In this document: piece by piece, positions 7,406-13,395 of the stretch
Position numbering within the stretch: position 1 is the stretch's first letter
How the letters are laid out: every line of letters begins with the position of its first letter
From: Bacteroidetes bacterium UBA1952
Lineage (GTDB): Bacteria; Bacteroidota; Bacteroidia; Chitinophagales; Chitinophagaceae
Length of the DNA stretch: 13,395 bases
Direction of reading: 5' to 3'
Assembly: GCA_002336725.1 (NCBI GenBank)
Contig: DDEO01000166.1
Span: 4,652 to 18,046, forward strand
Notes under the pieces: model-generated
The model's database searches: none
What the model was told of the DNA's origin: nothing
Seen by the model: the letters and a program-made list of their open reading frames with translations, nothing else
Translations under genes and position numbers: made by a program

Positions 7406-8989
7406 TTATTTCTTCGCAAACATCGGTGTCAAATCCTGCGCCAGCTTGGTCATCTTCGCAATGCTCGCGTCGTTGAGCTGTCCTTTCTTGAACTCGGCCA
7501 TCACGTCGGGCAGTTGCGTGTCCATCTCGCGCAGAAATGCATCTTCAAACTCGCGCACGCGGTTTACCGGCACGTCGCGGAGCAGGTTATTCGTTCCGAG
7601 ATAAATAATCGCTACCTGCTGCTCTACGCGATAGGGCGAAAACTGCGGCTGCTTCAGAATTTCTACGTTCCGTGCGCCCTTGTCGATTACGTTCTTCGTG
7701 GCCGCATCGAGGTCGCCGCCAAATTTAGAGAACGCTTCCAGCTCCCGGTACAGCGCCTGGTCGAGCTTCAGCGTGCCCGATACCTTTTTCATGGATTTAA
7801 TCTGCGCGTTACCACCTACGCGGCTCACCGAGATACCTACGTTGATGGCCGGACGGATGCCGGAAAGGAACAGGTTGCTTTCGAGGAAGATCTGGCCGTC
7901 GGTGATGGAGATAACGTTGGTCGGGATGTAGGCCGAAACGTCGCCCGCCTGCGTCTCGATGATGGGCAGGGCCGTGAGCGAACCGCCGCCTTTCACCAGA
8001 TGCTTGATGCTGTCGGGCAGGTCGTTCATGGTTTTGGCAATCTCGTCGTTGCCAATCACCTTGGCGGCGCGCTCCAGCAGGCGGCTGTGCAGGTAAAATA
8101 CGTCGCCCGGATAAGCCTCGCGGCCCGGCGGACGGCGCAGCAGCAGCGACACCTCGCGGTAGGCTACGGCCTGCTTGGAAAGATCGTCATAGATAACGAG
8201 CGCGGGGCGGCCCGTATCCCGGAAATATTCGCCAATGGCCGCACCGGCAAAGGGCGCGTAGAATTGCAGCGGTGCAGGCTCCGAAGCGCCGGCGGCCACG
8301 ATGGTCGTATAGGCCATAGCGCCGTTGTCTTCCAGCGTCTTCATCACCTGGGCGATGGTAGAAGCCTTCTGGCCGATGGCTACATAGATGCAATACACCG
8401 GCTTGCCGGCCTGATAAAATTCTTTCTGATTGATGATGGCATCGAGGCAGATGGCGGTTTTGCCGGTCTGGCGGTCGCCAATAACCAGTTCGCGCTGTCC
8501 GCGGCCAATCGGAATCATGGCATCGATAGCCTTGATTCCGGTTTGCATTGGCTCGGTAACCGGCTCGCGGAAGATAACGCCCGGCGCTTTGCGCTCCAGC
8601 GGCATTTCATACAGTTCGCCGGTGATGGGGCCTTTGCCGTCAATCGGCTGACCCAGGGTGTTCACCACGCGGCCTACCATGCCTTCGCCCACTTTGATGG
8701 AGGCGATCTGGCCGGTGCGGCGCACTTTCGCGCCCTCGCGGATGTCCTGATATTCACCCATCATTACCACACCCACATTGTCTTCTTCCAGGTTCAGGGC
8801 AATGGCCTTCACGCCGCTGTCGAACTGCACCAGCTCGCCCTGGCGTACGCCGGAGAGGCCATAGACGCGGGCAATGCCGTCGCCGATTTGCAATACGGTA
8901 CCCACCTCTTCGAGGTTGTCGGTCGTGTCGAGTGAAGAAAGCTGTTGGCGGAGAATCGCCGATATTTCGTCCGGTTTAATGTCAACCAT
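7406..8989 (-). CDS. atpA: F1Fo-ATP synthase subunit alpha
   Basis: The non-catalytic nucleotide-binding alpha subunit (527 aa, normal family length) of the F1 hexamer on the cytoplasmic side. The N-terminal beta-barrel (about 25-95) carries QIGDGIARVYGL. Walker A is GDRQTGKTA (171-179), the Walker B region is ALVIYDDL (263-270), and SVSRVGGNAQ places the arginine finger at Arg390, which completes the catalytic site on the neighbouring beta subunit. A PGREAYPGDVFYLHSRLLERAAK block (288-310) is fully conserved. There is an NDLPDSIKHLVKGGGS loop at about 322-337. It is the last gene of this operon: a 38-bp gap separates it from atpH, and an intrinsic terminator follows the stop. In many Bacteroidota atpG comes next, but here it does not. 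Confidence 0.98.
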   Translation of the reverse strand: MVDIKPDEISAILRQQLSSLDTTDNLEEVGTVLQIGDGIARVYGLSGVRQGELVQFDSGVKAIALNLEEDNVGVVMMGEYQDIREGAKVRRTGQIASIKVGEGMVGRVVNTLGQPIDGKGPITGELYEMPLERKAPGVIFREPVTEPMQTGIKAIDAMIPIGRGQRELVIGDRQTGKTAICLDAIINQKEFYQAGKPVYCIYVAIGQKASTIAQVMKTLEDNGAMAYTTIVAAGASEPAPLQFYAPFAGAAIGEYFRDTGRPALVIYDDLSKQAVAYREVSLLLRRPPGREAYPGDVFYLHSRLLERAAKVIGNDEIAKTMNDLPDSIKHLVKGGGSLTALPIIETQAGDVSAYIPTNVISITDGQIFLESNLFLSGIRPAINVGISVSRVGGNAQIKSMKKVSGTLKLDQALYRELEAFSKFGGDLDAATKNVIDKGARNVEILKQPQFSPYRVEQQVAIIYLGTNNLLRDVPVNRVREFEDAFLREMDTQLPDVMAEFKKGQLNDASIAKMTKLAQDLTPMFAKK

Positions 8990-9027
8990 TTCGAAGGAAA
9001 GTTAAGATTGTCTGTAAAAATAAGGGT

Positions 9028-9597
9028 TTAACTGGCGAGCACCTGTGAGATGTACAAGTTGTCGCGGAATTGTTTGCGCACTTCGGCAAGGTCGCGGCGC
9101 ACCGAGGCATCGACCGAGCGGTCGCCCATTTCGAGGATAAAGCCACCGATAATGGAAGGATCTACTTTCTCTTCCAGCTCTACGGTATATCCCGGCAGGG
9201 AAGCTTCGGCTTTGGCTTTTACGGCCTGCTTCAGCGCGTCGTTGGCAGGCGCAGCAGTGATGAGCTTTGCCGTGCGGATGCGCTTCATTTCCTTGTATTG
9301 GGCAATAAAAGCAGCGGCGATTTCCGGCAGGAAGCCTTCGCGGCCCTTGCTGGTAAGCAACTGCACAAAAGCCTGTGAGAGCTTGCCGATCCGGTTCCCG
9401 AAAATGGCCTGCAAAATAGCATTTTTCTTATCCGCCTTTACGATAGGGCTGCGCAGCAGTTGCGCCAGTTCGGGGCTGCTTTCTACTGTTGCGTGCAGCA
9501 ACTGCATATCCTGAACCACCGGTTCGAGGTTGTTTTGCTCCTGCGCCAGGTCCATCAGACTTTTGGCGTAGCGGTAAGCAAGACGTGGGTTTTGCAT
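9028..9597 (-). CDS. atpH: F1Fo-ATP synthase subunit delta
   Basis: The delta (OSCP-type) subunit, 189 aa, which links the top of the alpha/beta hexamer to the peripheral stalk b subunits. The N-terminal helical bundle starts with RLAYRYAKSLMDLAQ (5-19). The C-terminal signature is visible as VDPSIIGGFILEMGDRSVDASVRRDL at about 144-169, which anchors on the b subunit. It starts after a 146-bp gap from atpF, filled with 8-nt repeats, and is separated from atpA by only 38 bp. The start ATG at 9597 gives the standard family length; no Shine-Dalgarno is evident upstream, which is usual in this phylum. Confidence 0.96.
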   Translation of the reverse strand: MQNPRLAYRYAKSLMDLAQEQNNLEPVVQDMQLLHATVESSPELAQLLRSPIVKADKKNAILQAIFGNRIGKLSQAFVQLLTSKGREGFLPEIAAAFIAQYKEMKRIRTAKLITAAPANDALKQAVKAKAEASLPGYTVELEEKVDPSIIGGFILEMGDRSVDASVRRDLAEVRKQFRDNLYISQVLAS

Positions 9598-9611
9598 GAA
9601 ATAAATTTAAA

Positions 9612-9735
9612 AATGGCTCAATGGCTCAACAGCTTAATTCCTCAATGCCCGGTTGTTTTCAGAAAACCTGAGTCCGGCGTTTTTGAATAAAGCTATCAGC
9701 ACATAAGCATATCAGCACATTAGCACATTAAGCTA
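9612..9735. repeat. 8-nt-period tandem repeats in the atpF-atpH gap
   Basis: Two octamer blocks fill most of the gap. One is AATGGCTC (9612-9619, 9620-9627), followed by the degenerate units AACAGCTT, AATTCCTC and AATGCCCG. The other is AGCACATA (9698), AGCATATC (9706), AGCACATT (9714) and AGCACATT (9722), then AAGCTATT. On the transcribed strand these read as runs of (T)AATGTGCT and ATTGAGCC. The middle part (about 9652-9690) shows no clear unit. Confidence 0.75.
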
Positions 9736-9743
9736 TTGCGCAA

Positions 9744-10238
9744 TTAATTAAGAGTCAGTTCTTTGGCCAGGTTGTGCGCAAAATTATTGTGGGCACCTTC
9801 GTTTTGCAGCTTTTCACGCAGGATGCGCTCGGCGATGGTTACAGAAAGCTGGCCAATTTCGTTGCGCACATCGGTGATGGCGGCCATTTTGTTGTTGTGA
9901 ATCTGCTCGCGGGCATCTTCAATCATCTTGTCGGCAACGGCTTTGGCTTCGGCTTTTGCTTTGGCAATCATAGCGTCGCCGGCTTCTTTGGCTTCGCGCA
10001 GCATGACGGTACGCTCTTCGCGGGCGGTGCGCAGGGCGGCTTCGTTTTCGCTTTGCAGTTGCGCCATCTGTGTGCGCACTTTATCGGCTTGCGCAATGGA
10101 GTCGGCAATGCCGCGTTCGCGCTCGCCCAGTCCTTTCAGAATGGGCTTCCAGGCCGTAGCACGCAGGATGAAAAATACAATCAGAAACGCGAGCAGCGTC
10201 CAGACAAATAAACCGAGTTCGGGGGTCAACAGCTCCAT
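9744..10238 (-). CDS. atpF: F1Fo-ATP synthase subunit b
   Basis: The peripheral-stalk b subunit, 164 aa. There is one N-terminal membrane helix (GLFVWTLLAFLIVFFIL, about 9-25) followed by the typical WKPILKGLGERERGIADSI. A long charged Ala/Lys/Glu-rich coiled coil (about 40-125) follows, and a delta-binding end with TIAERILREKL (about 133-143). The dimer holds alpha3beta3 static against subunit a. It sits between atpE (200-bp gap) and atpH (146-bp gap); both gaps carry repeats. The stop TAA is followed within 12 nt, on the transcript, by the first octamer repeats. Confidence 0.97.
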   Translation of the reverse strand: MELLTPELGLFVWTLLAFLIVFFILRATAWKPILKGLGERERGIADSIAQADKVRTQMAQLQSENEAALRTAREERTVMLREAKEAGDAMIAKAKAEAKAVADKMIEDAREQIHNNKMAAITDVRNEIGQLSVTIAERILREKLQNEGAHNNFAHNLAKELTLN

Positions 10239-10287
10239 GGGATTCGTGTTGGGGTAGAGTGCTAAATGGGTGAGATTCCGGGTAATG

Positions 10288-10308
10288 ATTTCCGGAAATT
10301 TCCGGAAA
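10288..10308. repeat. Tandem TTTCCGGAAA palindromes between atpF and atpE
   Basis: Two perfect decamer copies (10289-10298 and 10299-10308) are identical over 21 bp to the pair downstream of atpA. They lie 50 bp upstream of the atpF start on the transcript. On the plus side they are followed by oligo-T and oligo-C/T tracts, and then by the hairpin at 10361-10403. Confidence 0.8.
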
Positions 10309-10360
10309 ATACGCTTCTTTTTTTCAGTCCCTTTCGGGGTTTTTCTTTTTTTAAAGAGAG

Positions 10361-10403
10361 CAGAAACAATGCCCGTTGCCCTCTGCGCGGGGCATTGTTT
10401 CTG
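10361..10403 (-). promoter_or_regulatory. 14-bp RNA hairpin just downstream of atpE
   Basis: CAGAAACAATGCCC (10361-10374) pairs perfectly with GGGCATTGTTTCTG (10390-10403) around a 15-nt loop. On the atp transcript it begins 35 nt after the atpE stop codon. The sequence after it on the transcript is CTCTCTTTAAAAAAAG, so there is no direct U-tract and it is not a simple intrinsic terminator. It fits better as a 3'-protecting or processing structure, or a partial attenuator, that lets atpE mRNA exceed that of the downstream genes. Its closing arm is shared with the hairpin on the other side of atpE. Confidence 0.65.
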
Positions 10404-10438
10404 AAAACTCTTTGGTATTCTTTTCTCGAAAGAAAGGC

Positions 10439-10687
10439 TTATCCGATGGCGGCGAGCAGACCGGCGATAACGCCGAACAGCGCAACACCCTCGATGAAGG
10501 CGGCAGTCAGGATCATAGATGCGCGGATGTCGCCGGCAGCCTCAGGCTGACGCGCGATGCTTTCCGTAGCACCTTTACCGATTTGACCGATACCGATACC
10601 GGCAGCCAGAGCAGCGATGCCCGCGCCGATAGCGCCGAGACCGTTACCCATAGAAGCTTCGAGGAGAACTGTGTTCAACAAAGACAT
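10439..10687 (-). CDS. atpE: F1Fo-ATP synthase subunit c (proteolipid)
   Basis: The proteolipid that forms the rotating membrane c-ring; 82 aa, two membrane helices. The polar loop ARQPEA (45-50) contacts gamma/epsilon. Glu66 in AAFIEGVALFG is the ion-carrying carboxylate of helix 2. It is followed by Gly rather than Ser/Thr, and the helix-1 Gln typical of sodium-coupled rings is not at the equivalent position: the residue 13 before the loop Arg is Ile33, and Gln35 is out of register. Proton coupling is therefore expected. A Gly/Ala-rich helix 1 (18-38) allows close ring packing. The gene is isolated from its neighbours by two about 200-bp spacers, each with a hairpin. There is no obvious Shine-Dalgarno; the leader is pyrimidine-rich. 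Confidence 0.97.
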   Translation of the reverse strand: MSLLNTVLLEASMGNGLGAIGAGIAALAAGIGIGQIGKGATESIARQPEAAGDIRASMILTAAFIEGVALFGVIAGLLAAIG

Positions 10688-10735
10688 AGTTGAAGTGGAT
10701 TGGGGGATGAAAAAAAGAAAAGCGGTTGAGTTTTA

Positions 10736-10775
10736 ATGCGATGGCGTGATGAATGTGCTGATATGCTAATGGTTT
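10736..10775. repeat. Degenerate 8-nt repeats upstream of atpE
   Basis: Five in-phase octamers, AATGCGAT, GGCGTGAT, AATGTGCT (with a leading G), GATATGCT and AATGGTTT, can be laid out from 10736. AATGTGCTGATATGCT is the reverse complement of the AGCATATCAGCACATT string in the atpF-atpH gap, so the same family occurs here in the opposite orientation. Confidence 0.55.
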
Positions 10776-10807
10776 TGAGGGCGTAGTCCAGGTGTTTTTG
10801 CCTTTGC

Positions 10808-10853
10808 AGAAACAACCTCTTGAGGTCAGCGCCTCAGGCGGCTTCCTGTTTCT
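10808..10853 (-). promoter_or_regulatory. Two-part RNA hairpin between atpB and atpE
   Basis: The outer arms AGAAACA (10808-10814) and TGTTTCT (10847-10853) enclose an inner stem CTTGAGG/CCTCAGG (10819-10825 with 10832-10838, one wobble, 6-nt loop). An alternative inner stem CGCC/GGCG is possible. The outer arms are identical to the closing arms of the hairpin downstream of atpE. On the transcript it lies 36 nt after the atpB stop and 120 nt before atpE. It has no U-tract, so it is not a standard terminator. Confidence 0.55.
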
Positions 10854-10860
10854 TTGTGCA

Positions 10861-10892
10861 GCACATTGGCACATTAGCACATTAGCACATTA
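10861..10892. repeat. 8-nt tandem repeats that include the atpB stop codon
   Basis: Four consecutive octamers, GCACATTG followed by three GCACATTA. On the transcript they read TAATGTGC three times and then CAATGTGC. The first TAA (10890-10892) is the stop codon of atpB, so the array begins exactly at the end of the reading frame. Confidence 0.8.
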
Positions 10893-12113
10893 GGCAATAA
10901 TTTCCTGCGTGCCAACATTGTATTGCTGGCCGGTTTCGGGGTTAACAGTATGATATTCCTCCGTGTGATTGTCGTGGTGGTGTGCTTCTTCTACCGCCTG
11001 ACCGATAAATACAGCCGACAGGTTGGTAAAGATGAAAGCCTGCACCGCGCCCACCAGCAGCTCCAGGAAGAACATAAAGATGGAAAACGCAATAGAAATT
11101 ACCGAGAAGCCGAAGCCGGCACCCGGATTGGCGCCCAGCTTGCCAAAGATAAAAATCATGGAGATGATGGCCAGGATGATGATGTGGCCCGCCAGGATGT
11201 TGGCGAAAAGACGAATTGTCAGAGCGATAGGCTTGATAAACAGCGAGATAATCTCGATGGGCACCAGAATCACCTTTACGAGGAAAGGCACGCCCGGCGG
11301 GTTGAGCAGGTGGCCCCAGAAGTGCTTGTTGCCGCTTGCCACCATCACGATAAAGGAAACTACTGCGAGCGCCGCCGTTACGGCGATGTTGCCGGTAAAG
11401 TTGGCCGCGCCGGGGAACAGACCCAGGATGTTGTTAATCCAGATAAAGAAAAACATCGTCAGCAGCAGCGGCATATAACGCTGATACTTATAACCGATAT
11501 TGGGCTTCGCTACATCGTTGCGTACAAAAAGCACCACCACTTCCAGTGCATTCTGAAATCCGGTGGGGGCCGATTTAGAACCAATGCCGCGCTGGTATTT
11601 CTTGCCCACAGCCATCATAATGAGGAGCAGCAGCACCACCGACAAAAGCATAGAAGTTACGTTCTTGGTAATGGAGAAATCATACGCCTTCACGGTCGGG
11701 TCGGGGCGGCCTTCAGCATCTACGGCAATGATTTTGCCTTCTTTCAGGCCGGCAACGAGTTCCGGATTTACACCCGAAGCGCCCATTTGCTCGCGGTAGT
11801 GCGCGTCCACGAGGTAATAGCCTTCGTATACATTGCGGTGTCCTTCGTGGCCGAAGCGCGCAGAAGAGAAAACGCTCAGGCCGCGCTGCGGGCTATACAG
11901 GATAACGGGCAGCGGAATGGTGGCATGGGTTTCGCCGAGGGTAAAGAAATGCCACTCGTGCGCGTCGGAGATGTGGCCGAAGATGGTTTTTCCGGCTTCA
12001 AAACCTTTTTCTTCGGTAGCGGGATGTTCTTCATGCTGGGCAAAAGCCGCAGTGCCGCTCAGGCCAAAGACAATAGAGAGGGAAAGCAGGAAACGAAGGA
12101 AAACGGCGCGCAT
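10890..12113 (-). CDS. atpB: F1Fo-ATP synthase subunit a
   Basis: The stator membrane subunit that forms the two half-channels for protons against the c-ring. At 407 aa it is about 130 residues longer than the E. coli protein. The surplus is an N-terminal signal peptide (1-25, ends AAFA) plus a periplasmic domain (about 26-145) with a His-rich start and DAHEWHFF (50-57), as known from other Bacteroidota. The core helices follow from about 150. The essential Arg is Arg301 in ALTIRLFANILAGH, and QAFIFTNLSAVFI (358-370) is the last helix with the conserved Gln358. The C-terminal tail is again His/Glu-rich (EEAHHHDNHTEEYH, 375-388). It is the first gene of the operon, 63 bp from the promoter -7 box; the stop codon is part of a repeat array. 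Confidence 0.97.
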   Translation of the reverse strand: MRAVFLRFLLSLSIVFGLSGTAAFAQHEEHPATEEKGFEAGKTIFGHISDAHEWHFFTLGETHATIPLPVILYSPQRGLSVFSSARFGHEGHRNVYEGYYLVDAHYREQMGASGVNPELVAGLKEGKIIAVDAEGRPDPTVKAYDFSITKNVTSMLLSVVLLLLIMMAVGKKYQRGIGSKSAPTGFQNALEVVVLFVRNDVAKPNIGYKYQRYMPLLLTMFFFIWINNILGLFPGAANFTGNIAVTAALAVVSFIVMVASGNKHFWGHLLNPPGVPFLVKVILVPIEIISLFIKPIALTIRLFANILAGHIIILAIISMIFIFGKLGANPGAGFGFSVISIAFSIFMFFLELLVGAVQAFIFTNLSAVFIGQAVEEAHHHDNHTEEYHTVNPETGQQYNVGTQEIIA

Positions 12114-12175
12114 AAGTTGAAATCTTCAGGCTCTTTTCAGAAGGTTTTTTTATAAAGTGCTCCTGAAATTTTGCG

Positions 12176-12206
12176 CAAAGGTAGCAGATGGCAAGCGAAA
12201 AATAAA
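12176..12206 (-). promoter_or_regulatory. Bacteroidota-type promoter of the atp operon
   Basis: On the minus strand TACCTTTG (12183-12176) matches the Bacteroidota -7 consensus TAnnTTTG exactly. A TTTA (12206-12203), 19 nt upstream, is a 3/4 match to the -33 TTTG box. The predicted transcript would start near 12170, with a leader of about 55-60 nt before the atpB ATG at 12113. No further TAnnTTTG was found in the later atp gaps, which supports one main promoter for the operon. Confidence 0.7.
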
Positions 12207-12221
12207 AAGCCGTTTTTTTGA

Positions 12222-12312
12222 GACAAAAGATGAGAGTATCAAAACAAAAGACAAAAGACGAAAGACAAAAGATGAAAGACGAAGGACGAAGGACGAAAGA
12301 CAAAAGACGAAA
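12222..12312. repeat. 7-nt tandem repeat array between glnS and atpB
   Basis: Thirteen in-phase heptamers: GACAAAA and GACGAAA are the main units, with variants GATGAAA, GACGAAG and degenerate GATGAGA, GTATCAA and AACAAAA. The plus strand is almost all purine. On the atp transcript strand the array reads as TTTCGTC/TTTTGTC units, and lies 16-106 bp upstream of the -33 box. It is non-coding. Period 7 keeps no reading frame, and there are no unique spacers as in CRISPR. Confidence 0.85.
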
Positions 12313-12451
12313 GAGATGCTCGTGTGTTTCTTTTATCATCCCCAAAGGGGAACCTGCCGGCCTGCATCTACGCTGCCCGCTTGAAAGGAGACAAAAGAAA
12401 AGCCGGGTGAAAATTGAACAAGCCCCTTTCATCCCTTCTCAACCCGGGCGC
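12313..12451. other. Unassigned part of the glnS-atpB gap
   Basis: This stretch holds no gene I can support. It contains a small hairpin TCCCC-AAA-GGGGA (about 12339-12351) and a loosely self-complementary GCCGGGT/ACCCGGGC pair near its right end. A short open frame across it on the minus strand has no recognisable protein features. Confidence 0.5.
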
Positions 12452-12489
12452 AAAAAAAGACCGTCGCCTGACTTTTGGCAACGGTCTTT
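12452..12489 (-). terminator. Rho-independent terminator of glnS
   Basis: On the minus strand AAAGACCGTTGCC pairs with GGCGACGGTCTTT (12477-12489 with 12456-12468; 13 bp with one G-U wobble, 8-nt loop) and runs into a seven-U tract (A12452-A12458 on the plus strand). It begins about 25 bp after the glnS stop and separates glnS from the atp operon. Confidence 0.9.
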
Positions 12490-12500
12490 GGAGAGATAAA

Positions 12501-12510
12501 TTTCCGGAAA
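12501..12510. repeat. Single TTTCCGGAAA palindrome after glnS
   Basis: One copy of the decamer found in tandem after atpA and between atpF and atpE. It lies between the glnS stop and its terminator, the same relative place as the pair after atpA. Confidence 0.6.
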
Positions 12511-12514
12511 TCCG

Positions 12515-13395
12515 CTATTTCTTCGCCTCCTTCGCCCAGCTATCGCGCAGGCCTACGGTGCGGTTGAAAACCCGCTTTTCCGGCGTACTGTCTTTGTCAA
12601 TAGAGAAATATCCTTTGCGCAAAAACTGATAGCGGGCAATGCCATCAGCGTAATCGCAGGTCGTGTCGGCGAGGGCAGGTTCCAGGTAGGCTTTTATCAC
12701 GTCCATAGATGCCGGGTTGAGGTATTCTTTAAAATCGCCGCTCTCGTCTGCCGGATTTTCAACGCGGAACAGCCGGTCGTAGAGGCGCACTTCGGCTTCC
12801 ACCGCCGTGGCCGCATTCACCCAGTGAATGGTGCCTTTGGGATTCAGCCCGCTTGTGTCTTCGCCACTCCTGCTTTCCGGAATGTAGGTGCAGCGCACTT
12901 CCGTTACTTTTCCGGAATCGTCCTTCACAAAATCATCGCAGCGCACGATGTACGCGCCTTTCAGGCGCACCATCAGGCCGGGAGCAAGCCGGAAAAACTT
13001 CTTCGGCGGCGCTTCCATAAAATCTTCCCGCTCTATCCACAATTCGCCCGAAAAAGGCACTTCGCGGCTGCCGGTTTCCGGAATTTCCGGGTTGTTTTCG
13101 ATGGAAAGCATTTCGGTTTTCCCTTCGGGATAGTTGGTAATCACCAGTTTCAGCGGGTCGAGGACGGCCATGCGGCGCGGGGCAGTCTTGTTGAGATGCT
13201 CGCGCACGCAGAACTCCAGCAATCCCACATCCACAATATTTTCGCGCTTGGCCACGCCGATGGTGTCGCAAAACTGCCGGATGGCTTCGGGTGTATAGCC
13301 GCGGCGGCGCATTCCGGAAATCGTGGGCATTCGCGGGTCGTCCCAGCCGGAAACATGGCCTTCGGTTACAAGTTGCAGCAGCTTGCGCTTGCTCA
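12515..13395 (-). CDS. glnS: Glutaminyl-tRNA synthetase, C-terminal part (5' end cut by window)
   Basis: Class I synthetase that charges tRNA(Gln) with glutamine. About 292 C-terminal residues are present; the coding frame continues past the window edge, so the ATG at 13330 is internal. The first residues are SKRKLLQLV, the end of the KMSKS-type (MSKRK) ATP-binding loop, followed by GWDDPRMPTISGMRRRGY. The anticodon-binding beta-barrel domain follows with PRRMAVLDPLKLVITNYPEG, VPFSGELWIEREDF, GTIHWVNA and LYDRLFRVENP. The protein ends in the typical FNRTVGLRDSWAKEAKK. The presence of GlnRS shows direct Gln-tRNA charging, as in many Bacteroidota. It has its own terminator and is not part of the atp operon. 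Confidence 0.97.
   Translation of the reverse strand, partial: SKRKLLQLVTEGHVSGWDDPRMPTISGMRRRGYTPEAIRQFCDTIGVAKRENIVDVGLLEFCVREHLNKTAPRRMAVLDPLKLVITNYPEGKTEMLSIENNPEIPETGSREVPFSGELWIEREDFMEAPPKKFFRLAPGLMVRLKGAYIVRCDDFVKDDSGKVTEVRCTYIPESRSGEDTSGLNPKGTIHWVNAATAVEAEVRLYDRLFRVENPADESGDFKEYLNPASMDVIKAYLEPALADTTCDYADGIARYQFLRKGYFSIDKDSTPEKRVFNRTVGLRDSWAKEAKK

Noticed and set aside
7301..8935. Long open frame (544 codons) on the plus strand across atpA
   Set aside because: It is the exact antisense of a highly conserved gene. The His/Arg/Val-rich translation has no domain features and arises from the GC-rich codon pattern of atpA.
10439..10687. Sodium-type c-ring
   Set aside because: Glu66 is followed by Gly, not Ser/Thr, and the helix-1 Gln is two residues out of register with the sodium-binding position.
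10923..12155. Long open frame (410 codons) on the plus strand across atpB
   Set aside because: Antisense shadow of atpB, with a charged low-complexity translation and no recognisable domain.
9612..12312. CRISPR array as an explanation of the tandem repeats
   Set aside because: The units are only 7-8 nt, directly adjacent and without unique spacers, and no cas genes are present.
12031..12432. 133-codon minus-strand frame across the heptamer array
   Set aside because: Most of it is translation of the repeat and of the antiparallel end of atpB in another frame; no independent evidence of coding.

Overview
The window comes from a member of the Bacteroidota, probably a Chitinophagaceae-like or related lineage. 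The evidence is a C-terminal type IX secretion (T9SS) sorting domain, an F-ATPase subunit a with the long signal-peptide-bearing N-terminus typical of this phylum, a TAnnTTTG promoter in front of the atp genes, and no obvious Shine-Dalgarno sequences. The left third (about 1-3000) is visibly more AT-rich than the atp/glnS region on the right. It reads as an accessory, surface-polysaccharide type segment next to conserved housekeeping genes.

Left region (1-7250). Two tandem minus-strand genes encode paralogous heparin-lyase-I-like jelly-roll proteins, one secreted and one a predicted lipoprotein with a Pro-rich tether. Upstream of them is a 181-bp non-coding element with 34-bp imperfect terminal inverted repeats, then a minus-strand PAS-like/LuxR-type regulator. 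The regulator is divergent from a plus-strand T9SS-secreted Asp-box (beta-propeller-like) protein. Their shared 94-bp promoter region carries a perfect 7-bp inverted repeat, and a 13-bp word that recurs upstream of the lyase pair. A long plus-strand exported protein with a metzincin zinc site (HExxHxxGxxH) follows; I cannot place it in a named family.

Right region (7340-13395). An F1Fo-ATP synthase operon runs on the minus strand in the order atpB-atpE-atpF-atpH-atpA, from a TACCTTTG promoter at about 12180 to a strong intrinsic terminator at 7340-7373. The gamma, beta and epsilon genes (atpG, atpD, atpC) are not present, and the terminator directly after atpA excludes an immediately adjacent atpG. 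Upstream lies the 3' part of glnS, with its own terminator.

The most unusual signal is in the atp spacers. Three of the four inter-gene gaps are 146-202 bp long and full of short-period repeats: 8-nt tandem repeats (one array contains the atpB stop codon), tandem TTTCCGGAAA palindromes, and a 7-nt repeat array upstream of the promoter. In addition, atpE, the gene whose product is needed in highest copy number, is bracketed by two RNA hairpins that share the same closing arms (AGAAACA...TGTTTCT). This suggests transcript processing, stabilisation or attenuation that sets subunit c stoichiometry. No complete mobile element with a transposase, no CRISPR array and no RNA gene was recognised.
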